DNA of 39,469 nucleotides from an uncultured Bacteroidales bacterium (GCA_947179195.1 CAMXAS010000001.1:1-39469); one strand, 5' to 3'; counted from the first letter of the stretch, positions 7,493 through 15,862 are shown. Program-made: numbers and translations. Notes: generated by a model not told the origin, from the letters alone.

Positions 7493-8316
7493 AAACATAT
7501 AATTTGTAACAGCACGGCGGCCGGCGCGGCCAACAGTATGCTGTCGAAACGATCCAATATGCCGCCGTGGCCACCCAACAGCGTGCCGGAATCCTTGATA
7601 CCGGCCTGACGTTTGTAATGCGACTCGAGCAAATCGCCCAAAACGCCGACCACGGCCACCACCGCGGCGAAGGCCGTCAAAAGCGATACCGACAAATTGT
7701 TGCAGAGCGCCCACACCACGCCCGCGACAATCGCCGCGCAGAAACCGCCGCACGCGCCTTCCCAACTCTTGGCCGGCGATATGCGCGGCGCCAGCTTATG
7801 CCGTTTCTCCTCGCGGAACGAACTGCCCACCACGTAGGCGAACACATCGTTGGCCCATACAATAATGAATAAGGGCCACAGCAAGTCCGCGCGCCGCAGC
7901 CACACGAGCAAGGCCAAAGGCAAGGCCACATAGACGGCCGCCCACAGCGACCAGCCCAAACCGGCAGCCGTTATCGACACCGGCTCACGGTTTTGCCTTT
8001 CCTGCACCATGCCGAGCGCCAGCCCCAATAGGCCGACCGCCACGGCTATCGCTATCGTCCACACCGTCGGAAAGCCCGACAGCGCCAAGCCGCCGCCTGC
8101 ATAGAGCGCGCCGCCCGCACCATAAACCAACCAGGCTTTCACACCCCGGCCGCTTCCGGCAAACAATTGACGGATTTCATACAAGCCGATGGCCGCCACC
8201 AAGCCGAACAGCCCGAACACGGTCCATGCCCCGAGTTCGATGCTCAAGCCCACGGCCAAAACGACGCCCAGCCCAATCAGACTGCGGTTGCCTATTTTCT
8301 GAAATTTCGCACTCAT
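7489..8316 (-). CDS. cdsA: Phosphatidate cytidylyltransferase (CDP-diglyceride synthase)
   Basis: Makes CDP-diacylglycerol from CTP and phosphatidic acid, the precursor of all bacterial phospholipids. The 275-residue product is an integral membrane protein with about seven to eight hydrophobic helices. Conserved parts are WANDVFAYVVG (154-164), HKLAPRISPAKSWEG (173-187) and the C-terminal CdsA signature around ESHYKRQAGIKDSG (231-244) followed by GGHGGILDRFDS (248-259). The usual LPGHGG reads LGGHGG here, so a proline is replaced by glycine next to the active-site motif. The start ATG at 8314-8316 overlaps the TGA of the LUD gene as ATGA; a long open extension upstream lies inside that gene and is not used. 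psd overlaps its 3' end in the same way, pointing to coupled translation. Confidence 0.95.
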   Translation of the reverse strand: MSAKFQKIGNRSLIGLGVVLAVGLSIELGAWTVFGLFGLVAAIGLYEIRQLFAGSGRGVKAWLVYGAGGALYAGGGLALSGFPTVWTIAIAVAVGLLGLALGMVQERQNREPVSITAAGLGWSLWAAVYVALPLALLVWLRRADLLWPLFIIVWANDVFAYVVGSSFREEKRHKLAPRISPAKSWEGACGGFCAAIVAGVVWALCNNLSVSLLTAFAAVVAVVGVLGDLLESHYKRQAGIKDSGTLLGGHGGILDRFDSILLAAPAAVLLQIICL

Positions 8317-8996
8317 CCTTCCACCGGCGCCTCCTTCGCTTCTTCCGAACGGACATACACCTCCGCACGGTCTATCAAAAACAGAATCACCCGCCCCGGC
8401 CCGAAGCCCGGCCGCGATTCCCCGTCTATATCCGTCAACTTGGACAGCCCGGTCCAAACCGTGGTCGAAGAAGAGCGCAACGGCACTTCCTTCATTTCCC
8501 TGAAGGCTTCCCGTTCGTCCTGCACGATTTGGTCCATCGTGGCGAAGAAGATGATGAGGTCGGCGCCCGCATACAGCCGCCGCCCCACCGTCGCCGCATC
8601 GAACAACACGCTGCCCGTCTGCGCGAACAGCGACAGGCAACTGCAACAGCCGATGCGCTTGACGGCCCCGTCCGTCGGCCGACGGCTATAAGCCAAGCCC
8701 GCGGCATCCAACAACTGCGCCACGGCATCCTCCCCGCAAAAAATCTGACCGCTCCAGTCCTCCTGCATCCCTAAGAGTTGCAGGCTCTGCACGGCTGTCT
8801 CCACGTTCTCGCAATAAATCAGTTTGCCGCCGCGACGCACGAAGTTCTCGGCAAACAGCGCGTCCGGATAGTCGTTGCCCATCGTCGCCACCGGTTCTTC
8901 CAAATCGATGGTCGGATAAGGGTTCTCTATCGGATAGCTGGTCAACGCTTCCCGGATATCCTTCAGGATTTTTTCTTTGGACGTCGCTTCTTCCAT
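8313..8996 (-). CDS. LUD-domain protein (LutC/YkgG family)
   Basis: 227 residues. The C-terminal two thirds show the LUD pattern (PF02589): SLFAQTGSVLFDAATVGRRL (about 122-141), an ADLIIFFATMDQIV strand-helix and a final GPGRVILFLIDRAEVYVR strand. LutC takes part with LutA and LutB in oxidising L-lactate to pyruvate, but lutA and lutB are not adjacent here. In Bacteroidota a lone LUD gene between ftsH and cdsA is, to my knowledge, a common arrangement, and its role is unproven. It starts 8 bases after the ftsH stop and its own stop overlaps the cdsA start. Family assignment is firm; lactate use should not be inferred from it. Confidence 0.85.
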   Translation of the reverse strand: MEEATSKEKILKDIREALTSYPIENPYPTIDLEEPVATMGNDYPDALFAENFVRRGGKLIYCENVETAVQSLQLLGMQEDWSGQIFCGEDAVAQLLDAAGLAYSRRPTDGAVKRIGCCSCLSLFAQTGSVLFDAATVGRRLYAGADLIIFFATMDQIVQDEREAFREMKEVPLRSSSTTVWTGLSKLTDIDGESRPGFGPGRVILFLIDRAEVYVRSEEAKEAPVEG

Positions 8997-9004
8997 CTCG
9001 TTTT

Positions 9005-11080
9005 TTATAAAGCCGTCATCGAAACCGTCGTTTCCGCCGGGTCGGGTGCGGTGGCCGTCAACGCCGCATCGGCTTCCGGCGCCGCTTCCTCGAACGGACG
9101 TTTGCCGAAAATGGCCTCCACGTCATCGCGGAACATCACTTCCTTGTCGATGAGCACCTGCGCCAGACGGTCCAGTTTATCCTTGTGCTCGGTCAGAATC
9201 CGCTTGGCCTCCGCATAGGCGTCCTCCACCATGCCGCGCACGCGGCGGTCTATCGTCTCGGCCGTCTTTTCGCTGTACGGTTTGCCGAACATATACTCCT
9301 GCTGGCCGGTCGAATCGTAATAGCTCAACGGCCCTACATCCGGATCCATGCCGTAATAGGCCACCATCGCGTAAGCCTGCTGCGTCACCTTCTCCAAATC
9401 GTTCAAAGCCCCCGTCGAGATGCGGCCGAACACAACTTCTTCCGCCGCGCGGCCGCCCAACGTGGCCATCATTTCGTCGCGCATCTGCTCCACGGTCGTA
9501 ATCTGCCGTTCTTCGGGCAGGTACCAGGCCGCCCCGAGCGACTTGCCGCGCGGCACGATCGTCACCTTGACCAACGGATTGGCGTAACGCGACATCCAGC
9601 TTACCGCGGCATGGCCCGCCTCGTGATAGGCGATGACCCGCTTCTCTTCCTTCGATATAATCTTGCTGCGCCGTTCCAAACCGCCCACAATGCGGTCGAT
9701 GGCGTCCAAAAAGTCCTGCTTCTGTACGGCCGCCTTGTCCTTACGCGCGGCAATCAGGGCCGCTTCGTTGCAGACATTGGCGATATCCGCGCCCGAAAAG
9801 CCCGGCGTCTGTTTGGCCAAGAAATCGATATCCACGCTTTCATCGGTCTTCACCGACTTGAGATGCACTTTGAAGATGGCCTTGCGTTCCTCCAGTTCCG
9901 GCAGTTCCACATGAATCTGACGGTCGAAGCGGCCGGCGCGCATCAGGGCGCGGTCGAGGATATCCGCCCGGTTCGTCGCCGCCAGGATGATGACGCCGCT
10001 GTTCGTGCCGAAGCCGTCCATCTCGGTCAGCAACTGGTTCAACGTATTCTCGCGCTCGTCGTTGGAGCCCGTATAGGCGTTCTTGCCCCGCGCCCGACCG
10101 ATGGCGTCTATCTCGTCGATGAAGATGATGCTCGGCGCCTTTTCCTTGGCCGTCTGGAACAAATCCCGCACGCGGGAGGCCCCCACGCCGACGAACATCT
10201 CCACGAAGTCAGAACCCGATATGGAAAAGAACGGCACCTTAGCTTCCCCGGCCACCGCCTTGGCCAACAACGTCTTACCCGTTCCCGGAGGCCCCACGAG
10301 CAACGCGCCCTTGGGTATCTTGCCGCCCAACTTGGTATAGCGTTCCGGATTCTTCAGGAAATCCACGATTTCCTTGACTTCCACCTTGGCCTCTTCCAAA
10401 CCGGCCACATCGTCGAACGTCACGTTGACCGTCGTGTTCTTGCTGTCGTAGAGCTGCGCCTTGGACTTGCCGAAACTGAAGACGCCGCCCGCACCGCCCA
10501 TGGGGTTGCCGCGCGAGAACATCCGGAATATCATGACGGTCATGAGTATCATGAACCCTATCCAGATAATCGATCCCAGACTATCCTCCCAAAAGTTCTT
10601 GCGGTTTTCCGGCACGGGCTCCACGAGCGGCTGGTTCCAGACCGCCTGGCGCGCCGAGGCCGAAAGCCCTACGGTATCCTGCGCCCGCGCTTCCAGTTGC
10701 GCGCGTTTCACGTCTTCGGCGAAATCCTCCAGCGACAGGAACTTATAGACATAGTATTTCCGGTTCGAAAATCCGTCTTTACTCCGCAACTTGGCGTAGG
10801 CCGTATCGCCATAGACCTTGTCGTCCTTGATATGGATCTCGGCGAATTCCTTATTGACTACGACGATTTTCGACACATCGCCGGCCTTGAGCATCCGCTC
10901 CACCCCGTAGAGGTTCGTATCGTAGGATTTAGGTTCACGGAAACCCGTGGATGTCAGTTGCAGATAGATGAACACCAACAGCAACGCCCCGTAAATCCAA
11001 TAGATGTTGAAACGTTTTTTGGGCGCCGGCCGCAATGGGGCGCCGCCGGACGGTTGATGCTTTTGCTGATTATTCTCCAT
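9005..11080 (-). CDS. ftsH: ATP-dependent zinc metalloprotease FtsH
   Basis: Membrane-anchored AAA+ protease that degrades misassembled membrane proteins and selected regulators. 691 residues: a proline-rich cytoplasmic tail, TM1 (about 24-42), a periplasmic domain, TM2 (about 169-187), an AAA domain with Walker A GPPGTGKT (263-270), Walker B IIFIDE (318-323) and the second region of homology TNRADILDRALMRAGRFDR (369-387), then the zinc protease with HEAGH (486-490). The C-terminus ends in an Ala/Glu/Thr-rich tail. Its start overlaps the rsfS stop by 11 bases, indicating tight coupling. All catalytic residues I looked for are present. Confidence 0.98.
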   Translation of the reverse strand: MENNQQKHQPSGGAPLRPAPKKRFNIYWIYGALLLVFIYLQLTSTGFREPKSYDTNLYGVERMLKAGDVSKIVVVNKEFAEIHIKDDKVYGDTAYAKLRSKDGFSNRKYYVYKFLSLEDFAEDVKRAQLEARAQDTVGLSASARQAVWNQPLVEPVPENRKNFWEDSLGSIIWIGFMILMTVMIFRMFSRGNPMGGAGGVFSFGKSKAQLYDSKNTTVNVTFDDVAGLEEAKVEVKEIVDFLKNPERYTKLGGKIPKGALLVGPPGTGKTLLAKAVAGEAKVPFFSISGSDFVEMFVGVGASRVRDLFQTAKEKAPSIIFIDEIDAIGRARGKNAYTGSNDERENTLNQLLTEMDGFGTNSGVIILAATNRADILDRALMRAGRFDRQIHVELPELEERKAIFKVHLKSVKTDESVDIDFLAKQTPGFSGADIANVCNEAALIAARKDKAAVQKQDFLDAIDRIVGGLERRSKIISKEEKRVIAYHEAGHAAVSWMSRYANPLVKVTIVPRGKSLGAAWYLPEERQITTVEQMRDEMMATLGGRAAEEVVFGRISTGALNDLEKVTQQAYAMVAYYGMDPDVGPLSYYDSTGQQEYMFGKPYSEKTAETIDRRVRGMVEDAYAEAKRILTEHKDKLDRLAQVLIDKEVMFRDDVEAIFGKRPFEEAAPEADAALTATAPDPAETTVSMTAL

Positions 11081-11486
11081 GTTCTTCTTCGTAAGTCGTT
11101 ATATGGGCGTCCCCCCATAAATCCTCCAATTTGTAATGCTGCCGCACGTCCCGCTGGAACACGTGCACGACCAAGCCGCCGTAATCCAACAGTATCCATT
11201 CGGCGTTGGCATAGCCTTCCTTATGCAAGGGGTCGATGCCGCAAGCCTCGTAAAGCCGGTCGGCCACCCCGTCGGCAATTGCCCGCACTTGTGTGCCGGA
11301 CAGCGCTTCGGCTATCAAGAAATAATCGAAGGTCGAGCCGACGGCCTTACGCAAGTCCAGACTCCGGATGCGTTCGGCTTTCTTGTCCTGCATGGCCGCC
11401 ACCGCTTCTTTCAGATAGCGGGCCTCGTCCGATTGTTTCCGCCCCCGCGTCGCCGCCGGTTTGGTATCACTCGTTTTCTTTGGCAT
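11070..11486 (-). CDS. rsfS: Ribosomal silencing factor RsfS
   Basis: RsfS (YbeB/Iojap family) binds uL14 on free 50S subunits and blocks joining with 30S when nutrients are short. The 138-residue product has a basic, low-complexity N-terminal tail of about 20 residues and then the conserved domain with KAVGSTFDYFLIAEALSGTQ (about 48-67), GYANAEWILLDYGGLVVHVF (about 91-110) and YKLEDLWGDA (118-127). The C-terminus (TTYEEEHGE) is acidic. It precedes ftsH with an 11-base overlap and follows the RfbD-like gene by 15 bases. Confidence 0.95.
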   Translation of the reverse strand: MPKKTSDTKPAATRGRKQSDEARYLKEAVAAMQDKKAERIRSLDLRKAVGSTFDYFLIAEALSGTQVRAIADGVADRLYEACGIDPLHKEGYANAEWILLDYGGLVVHVFQRDVRQHYKLEDLWGDAHITTYEEEHGE

Positions 11487-11501
11487 ATAATCCCTACCCT
11501 A

Positions 11502-12404
11502 TTATTGTATTTTGAGTTCCGGATCGGCCAGCATCTTCTCCAACGCGGCCTCCCACGTCGGGATGTACAGGCCGTACACCCGCTTTATCTTCGTTTTATC
11601 CAATACGCTGTACATCGGCCGACGGCAGGTGGCCGGATATTCGGAGGTCGCGATGGGATTCACGACGCAGTTCGCATGAATCTTGTGCATGATGGCCATC
11701 GCGAATTCGCACCAGCTACAATGCTCCTCGTTCGTATAGTGGAATATCTCGATGCCCCGCTTATGCGCACGGTGCCCGGCCCCAATCATCACCAACAGGG
11801 CTTCGGCCAAGTCGCGCGCCCAGGTCGGGCTGCCGAACTGGTCGGCCACCACATGCACCTCTTCCCGTTCCCGGCTCAACCGCATCATCGTCTTGACGAA
11901 ATTCTTGCCGAACGCGGAATACAGCCAGGCCGTCCGGACAATCAGACCGTCGCCGCCCGCCTTCAGCATTTCCTCCTCGCCGGCCCGCTTGGAAGCGCCA
12001 TAGACGCAAGTCGGATTCGGGCGGTCATCCTCCCGGTAGGGTTCGTCCTGCGTACCGTCGAACACATAGTCGGTGGAAACATGCACGAGATAGATGCCCA
12101 ACTCGGCGCACACCTGCGCCAACACGCCCACCCCGTCCCGATTGACGGCATAAGCCGCTTTCTCGTCCGTTTCCGCCTGTTCCACATTGGTATAGGCCGC
12201 CGCGTTGATAACGACGTTAATCCGGTTCGTGCCCAAATAGCTCCGCACGTCCGACCAGTTGCAGATATCCAATACGTCCATATCCGCAAACAGTATCGGC
12301 CCTTCCTTGAAACGCCCCTCCTTATAGAGACGCTGCAGTTCCATGCCCAACTGACCGTTGCTGCCCGTTACCAATACACGGGTATCGCCACCATTGTCCG
12401 CCAT
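11502..12404 (-). CDS. dTDP-4-dehydrorhamnose reductase-like protein (RfbD family)
   Basis: 300-residue short-chain dehydrogenase/epimerase-fold protein. It has the NAD(P) motif TGSNGQLG (13-20), NAAAYTNVE (67-75), STDYVFDG (110-117) and the catalytic YGASK with Tyr135 and Lys139, all in the RfbD arrangement. RfbD reduces dTDP-4-keto-L-rhamnose to dTDP-L-rhamnose. No rfbA, rfbB or rfbC is in the window, while the two upstream genes make UDP-glucuronate and UDP-xylose, so a different 4-keto sugar substrate is possible. The gene begins 3 bases after the uxs stop. Confidence 0.88.
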   Translation of the reverse strand: MADNGGDTRVLVTGSNGQLGMELQRLYKEGRFKEGPILFADMDVLDICNWSDVRSYLGTNRINVVINAAAYTNVEQAETDEKAAYAVNRDGVGVLAQVCAELGIYLVHVSTDYVFDGTQDEPYREDDRPNPTCVYGASKRAGEEEMLKAGGDGLIVRTAWLYSAFGKNFVKTMMRLSREREEVHVVADQFGSPTWARDLAEALLVMIGAGHRAHKRGIEIFHYTNEEHCSWCEFAMAIMHKIHANCVVNPIATSEYPATCRRPMYSVLDKTKIKRVYGLYIPTWEAALEKMLADPELKIQ

Positions 12405-12407
12405 AAC

Positions 12408-13349
12408 CTATATCGTTTTCAATTGTTGTTCAAAATAGGCAATCGTCTTCTTCAAACCCTCTTCCAACTGGATATGCGGTTCCCAATCCAAACGTTCCTT
12501 AGCCAAACGGATATCCGGCCGGCGTTGCGTCGGATCATCCGACGGCAAAGGCTTGCGAATCAACTTGGAGGCACTGCCCGTCAAGTCGATGACTTTCTCC
12601 GCCAATTCCAAAATCGTGAATTCATGCGGATTACCGATATTGACCGGCCCTATGAACGATTCGTCGGTCTCCATCATGCGCGTCATACCGGCCACCAGGT
12701 CGTCGATGTATTGGAAACTGCGCGTTTGGGAACCGTCACCGTAAATCGTGATGTCCTCCCCTTTTAGAGCCTGCACGATGAAATTGGAAACGACCCGCCC
12801 GTCGTTCATGAGCATACGCGGGCCGTAGGTATTGAAGATACGGATAATCTTGATGCGCACGCCGTTCTGCCGGTGGTAATCCATGAACAGCGTCTCCGCG
12901 CAACGCTTGCCCTCATCGTAGCAGGAGCGGAGCCCAATCGGGTTGACGTTGCCCCAATAGGCCTCCACCTGCGGGTGCACGGCCGGGTCGCCATAGACCT
13001 CGCTCGTCGAAGCCTGCAAGACCTTCGCCTTGACGCGCTTGGCCAAGCCGAGCACATTGATGGCCCCCATAACCGACGTCTTGACCGTCTTGATGGGATT
13101 GTATTGATAGTGCACGGGGGAAGCGGGGCAAGCCAGATTGTAGATTTCATCCACTTCGGCAAAATAGGGGGCCGTCACATCGTGGCGTACCAGTTCGAAA
13201 TAGGGATTCGACAGCAGGTGCGCGACATTCGCCTTACGCCCCGTAAAGTAATTGTCCAGACAGATGACCTCATGCCCTTGCCCGAGCAGGTACTCGCACA
13301 GATGCGAACCGATGAACCCGGCGCCGCCCGTTACCAAAATACGTTTCAT
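12408..13349 (-). CDS. uxs: UDP-glucuronate decarboxylase (UDP-xylose synthase)
   Basis: Decarboxylates UDP-glucuronic acid to UDP-xylose via a 4-keto intermediate with tightly bound NAD. 313 residues of the extended SDR fold: TGGAGFIGSH (7-16), NLACPASPVHYQYNPIKT (71-88), which is highly typical of UXS, STSEVYGDP (114-122), and Tyr144/Lys148 in SCYDEGKR. RIFNTYGPRM and GDGSQTRSFQYIDDL follow later. It lies 22 bases downstream of ugd, the enzyme that makes its substrate, giving a complete UDP-glucose to UDP-xylose route. Other UDP-sugar 4-epimerases are less likely because of the PASPVHYQ and CYDEGKR motifs. Confidence 0.93.
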   Translation of the reverse strand: MKRILVTGGAGFIGSHLCEYLLGQGHEVICLDNYFTGRKANVAHLLSNPYFELVRHDVTAPYFAEVDEIYNLACPASPVHYQYNPIKTVKTSVMGAINVLGLAKRVKAKVLQASTSEVYGDPAVHPQVEAYWGNVNPIGLRSCYDEGKRCAETLFMDYHRQNGVRIKIIRIFNTYGPRMLMNDGRVVSNFIVQALKGEDITIYGDGSQTRSFQYIDDLVAGMTRMMETDESFIGPVNIGNPHEFTILELAEKVIDLTGSASKLIRKPLPSDDPTQRRPDIRLAKERLDWEPHIQLEEGLKKTIAYFEQQLKTI

Positions 13350-13371
13350 GCCTCTTGGATATTGTTATGTA

Positions 13372-14685
13372 TTATAAACCGATGCCGAAATAGGCGAAAC
13401 CGGCCTGTTCCACATCCCGGCGTTCATACAGGTTTCGGCCGTCGAACAGCACCCGCGTCCGCATCGTATCGCCGACGCGGCGCCAGTCCGGCGAGCGGAA
13501 CTCCGTCCACTCCGTCACGAGGAACAGCGCGTCGGTATCGGCCGCCGCCCGGTAGATATCGTCGCAATAGGTGATGCGGTCGCCGATGCGGCGGCGGCAT
13601 TCGTCCATCGCCACGGGGTCGTAAGCCTTGACCGTGCAGCCAGCCTGGAGGAACGCGTCTATCATGACCAGGGAGGGTGCCTCCCGCATATCGTCCGTAC
13701 CCGGCTTGAACGCCAGCCCCCACAGGCCGACCGTCTTGCCCTGCAAGTTGCCATTGGCGAAATCCCGGTATTTGCGGAACATCAACGACTTCTGCCGTTC
13801 GTTGACGGCCTCTACTGCCTTGAGCACCCGCATATCGTAGCCCTCGCCGTCGGCCGTCTTAATCAAGGCCTTGACGTCTTTGGGGAAACAGGAACCGCCG
13901 TAGCCGATGCCCGGATAGAGGAATTTGCCGCCGATACGGGAATCCGACCCCATGCCCTTGCGCACGTGCTCTACGTTCGCCCCCACTTTCTCGCACAGGT
14001 TCGCGACATCGTTCATGAAACTGATACGTGTGGCCAGCATGGCGTTGGCCGCATATTTCGTCATTTCGGCCGACGGCACGTCCATGAACAGCACCGGATG
14101 GCCGTTCAACGTGAACGGCTTGTACAGCCGTCCCATGACCTCCCGCGCGCGTTCCGACTCCACCCCCACGACAATGCGTTCGGGATACATGAAATCCTTG
14201 ACGGCCGAACCTTCTTTGAGGAATTCCGGGTTCGACGCCACATCGAAATCGACGTTCACGCCCCGGGCCGCCAACTCCTGCGCCACCGCCTGCTTCACCT
14301 TGCGGGCCGTACCGACGGGCACCGTACTCTTGGTCACCAACAGCACGTAGTCGTTCATGTTGCGGCCTACCTCACGTGCCACATCCAACACATAGCGCAG
14401 GTCGGCGCTGCCGTCCTCATCGGGCGGGGTGCCCACGGCGCAGAAAATGACCTCCGCCCCCTGCATCGCGTCCTTCAACGAACTCGAAAACGTCAGACGG
14501 CCTTTATCCACATTCCGCACCAACAGTTCCTCCAGCCCCTGTTCGAAAATGGGCGGACGTTTCTGATTCAACATATCGATTTTGCGTTGATCCACATCCA
14601 CGCAACACACTTCTATGCCAACATCGGCGAAACACACGCCGGTCACGAGACCGACATAGCCGGTCCCCACGATCGTTATCTTCAT
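13372..14685 (-). CDS. ugd: UDP-glucose 6-dehydrogenase
   Basis: Oxidises UDP-glucose to UDP-glucuronate with two NAD. 437 residues, family-normal. The Rossmann motif is IVGTGYVGLVTG (5-16), followed by FCAVGTPPDEDGSADL (81-96), TKSTVPVGT (118-126), ASNPEFLKEGSAV (150-162) and the catalytic Cys266 in GYGGSCFPKD (261-270). WGLAFKPGTDDMREAPS marks the C-terminal domain. The frame is open 21 codons upstream, but MKITIVGTGYVG from the ATG at 14683-14685 is the conserved family start. It is the first gene of the minus-strand operon running to psd and is divergent from rpsL. Confidence 0.96.
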   Translation of the reverse strand: MKITIVGTGYVGLVTGVCFADVGIEVCCVDVDQRKIDMLNQKRPPIFEQGLEELLVRNVDKGRLTFSSSLKDAMQGAEVIFCAVGTPPDEDGSADLRYVLDVAREVGRNMNDYVLLVTKSTVPVGTARKVKQAVAQELAARGVNVDFDVASNPEFLKEGSAVKDFMYPERIVVGVESERAREVMGRLYKPFTLNGHPVLFMDVPSAEMTKYAANAMLATRISFMNDVANLCEKVGANVEHVRKGMGSDSRIGGKFLYPGIGYGGSCFPKDVKALIKTADGEGYDMRVLKAVEAVNERQKSLMFRKYRDFANGNLQGKTVGLWGLAFKPGTDDMREAPSLVMIDAFLQAGCTVKAYDPVAMDECRRRIGDRITYCDDIYRAAADTDALFLVTEWTEFRSPDWRRVGDTMRTRVLFDGRNLYERRDVEQAGFAYFGIGL

Positions 14686-14755
14686 AACTGATATTTTCCG
14701 CCGACACTTCCCGCACGCAGAACGCCGCGGACGGAAAGCGCCGAACATAAACCTA

Positions 14756-14763
14756 CAAAATTA
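14756..14763 (-). promoter_or_regulatory. Possible -7 element for the ugd operon
   Basis: TAATTTTG on the minus strand (complement of 14756-14763) matches TAnnTTTG exactly, about 70 bases before the ugd start. The region 19-21 bases upstream has no clear TTTG (the best is TATG), so the call is tentative. It would leave a GC-rich leader of about 60 bases. Confidence 0.4.
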
Positions 14764-14858
14764 AAGAATTTTTAGCAATTTTCCATATTCTTGACTTTCG
14801 ATACGGTGCCCCGCCCCTGCCATACCGAAGTGCCGATTCAATCTTTTTTCAACATTTG

Positions 14859-14889
14859 TTTGTTATTTATATTTTTTTTACTAACTTTG
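14859..14889 (+). promoter_or_regulatory. Bacteroidota-type promoter for the ribosomal super-operon
   Basis: TTTG at 14859-14862, a 19-base AT-rich spacer and TAACTTTG at 14882-14889 match both consensus elements exactly; a second TTTG directly precedes the first. The predicted start near 14896 gives an AT-rich leader of about 50 bases before rpsL. It is the only clear promoter I see ahead of the 33-gene run that ends at the rplQ terminator. Confidence 0.85.
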
Positions 14890-14945
14890 CCATCCTTTAA
14901 AAACGCAAATTTTAAACACGTTAACTTAAACATTAACAATAAGAT

Positions 14946-15323
14946 ATGCCAACAATTCAACAATTAGTTCGCAAAGGGCGTCAGCAAATCACGGACAAAA
15001 GCAAGTCGCCCGCGTTGGATGCCTGCCCCCAGCGTCGTGGGGTCTGTGTGCGCGTTTACACGACTACGCCTAAGAAGCCCAACTCCGCCATGCGTAAGGT
15101 AGCGAGAGTACGTTTGACCAATCAGAAAGAGGTGAACGCCTACATCCCCGGCGAAGGCCACAACCTGCAGGAACACTCGATCGTCATGATCCGTGGCGGC
15201 CGTGTGAAGGACCTCCCCGGTGTAAGATACCACATCATCCGCGGCGCGTTGGATACGTCCGGCGTGGAAGGGCGCAACCAACGCCGTTCCAAATACGGTA
15301 CCAAACGTCCCAAGAAGAAATAG
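14946..15323 (+). CDS. rpsL: 30S ribosomal protein S12
   Basis: Decoding-centre protein at the subunit interface. 125 residues with the invariant CPQRRGVCVRVYTTTPKKPN (27-46), GEGHNLQEHS (69-78) and GGRVKDLPGVRYH (84-96). Lys43 and Lys88, whose substitution gives streptomycin resistance in other bacteria, are both wild type. It is the first gene of the long plus-strand operon; rpsG follows after 56 bases that include a short AT-rich palindrome. Confidence 0.98.
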   Translation: MPTIQQLVRKGRQQITDKSKSPALDACPQRRGVCVRVYTTTPKKPNSAMRKVARVRLTNQKEVNAYIPGEGHNLQEHSIVMIRGGRVKDLPGVRYHIIRGALDTSGVEGRNQRRSKYGTKRPKKK

Positions 15324-15379
15324 GCAGCCTGAGGCTATTATATAATAATGTATATTGACGCGTAAAATCATCGCAAGAA

Positions 15380-15847
15380 ATGAGAAAATCAACGCCTAAA
15401 AAGAGAGTCATTTTACCGGACCCCAAATACCATGACGTATTGGTAAGCAAATTCATCAACAACCTGATGTACTCCGGCAAAAAGAACATAGCGCACGAAC
15501 TGTTCTACGACGCCATCGACGTCGTTTCCGAAAAGACGAAGGAAGACGGTTTGGAAGTATGGAAGAAAGCGCTTTCGAACGTAACCCCTTCCGTAGAGGT
15601 GCGCAGCCGCCGCGTGGGTGGTGCCACGTTCCAGATTCCTTCCGAAATCCGTCCGGAACGCAAACAGTCGTTGGGTATGAAGATGCTCATCAACTATGCC
15701 CGCAAACGCAGCGAGAAATCCATGAGCCTGAAACTGGCCGGCGAAATCATGTCGGCTTACAAGGAAGAAGGCGCCGCGTTCAAACGCAAGGAAGAAATCC
15801 ACAGAATGGCCGAAGCCAACAAAGCGTTCTCGCATTTTAAATTTTAA
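15380..15847 (+). CDS. rpsG: 30S ribosomal protein S7
   Basis: Nucleates assembly of the 30S head and touches E-site tRNA. 155 residues, starting MRKSTPKKRVILPDPKYHD, with LVSKFINNLMYSGKK (about 20-34), VEVRSRRVGGATFQIP (about 72-87) and ending in the EAN...FSHFKF tail. The ATG is preceded by an A-rich stretch rather than a strong Shine-Dalgarno sequence. fusA follows after 15 bases. Confidence 0.98.
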   Translation: MRKSTPKKRVILPDPKYHDVLVSKFINNLMYSGKKNIAHELFYDAIDVVSEKTKEDGLEVWKKALSNVTPSVEVRSRRVGGATFQIPSEIRPERKQSLGMKMLINYARKRSEKSMSLKLAGEIMSAYKEEGAAFKRKEEIHRMAEANKAFSHFKF

Positions 15848-15862
15848 GGAACTACACATTAG

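Noticed and set aside
7493..7765. In-frame upstream extension of psd
   Set aside because: It overlaps the conserved end of cdsA in another frame; the ATGA overlap at 7489-7492 fixes the start.
8317..8646. Long in-frame upstream extension of cdsA
   Set aside because: It lies wholly inside the LUD gene in another frame, is Gly/Arg-rich, and the ATGA overlap at 8313-8316 supports the shorter start.
9185..11515. A 776-codon open frame on the plus strand opposite ftsH and rsfS
   Set aside because: It is a shadow of the conserved minus-strand genes in GC-rich codons; its translation is Arg/His-rich and shows no family pattern.
14761..14880. AT-rich divergent region considered as a replication origin
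   Set aside because: No cluster of DnaA boxes and no dnaA/dnaN/gyrB neighbours; promoter elements explain the AT richness.
15324..15360. Small AGCC/GGCT hairpin and a 12-base AT palindrome between rpsL and rpsG
   Set aside because: The stem is only four base pairs and no T tract follows. An AT palindrome of this size is expected by chance in AT-rich spacers.
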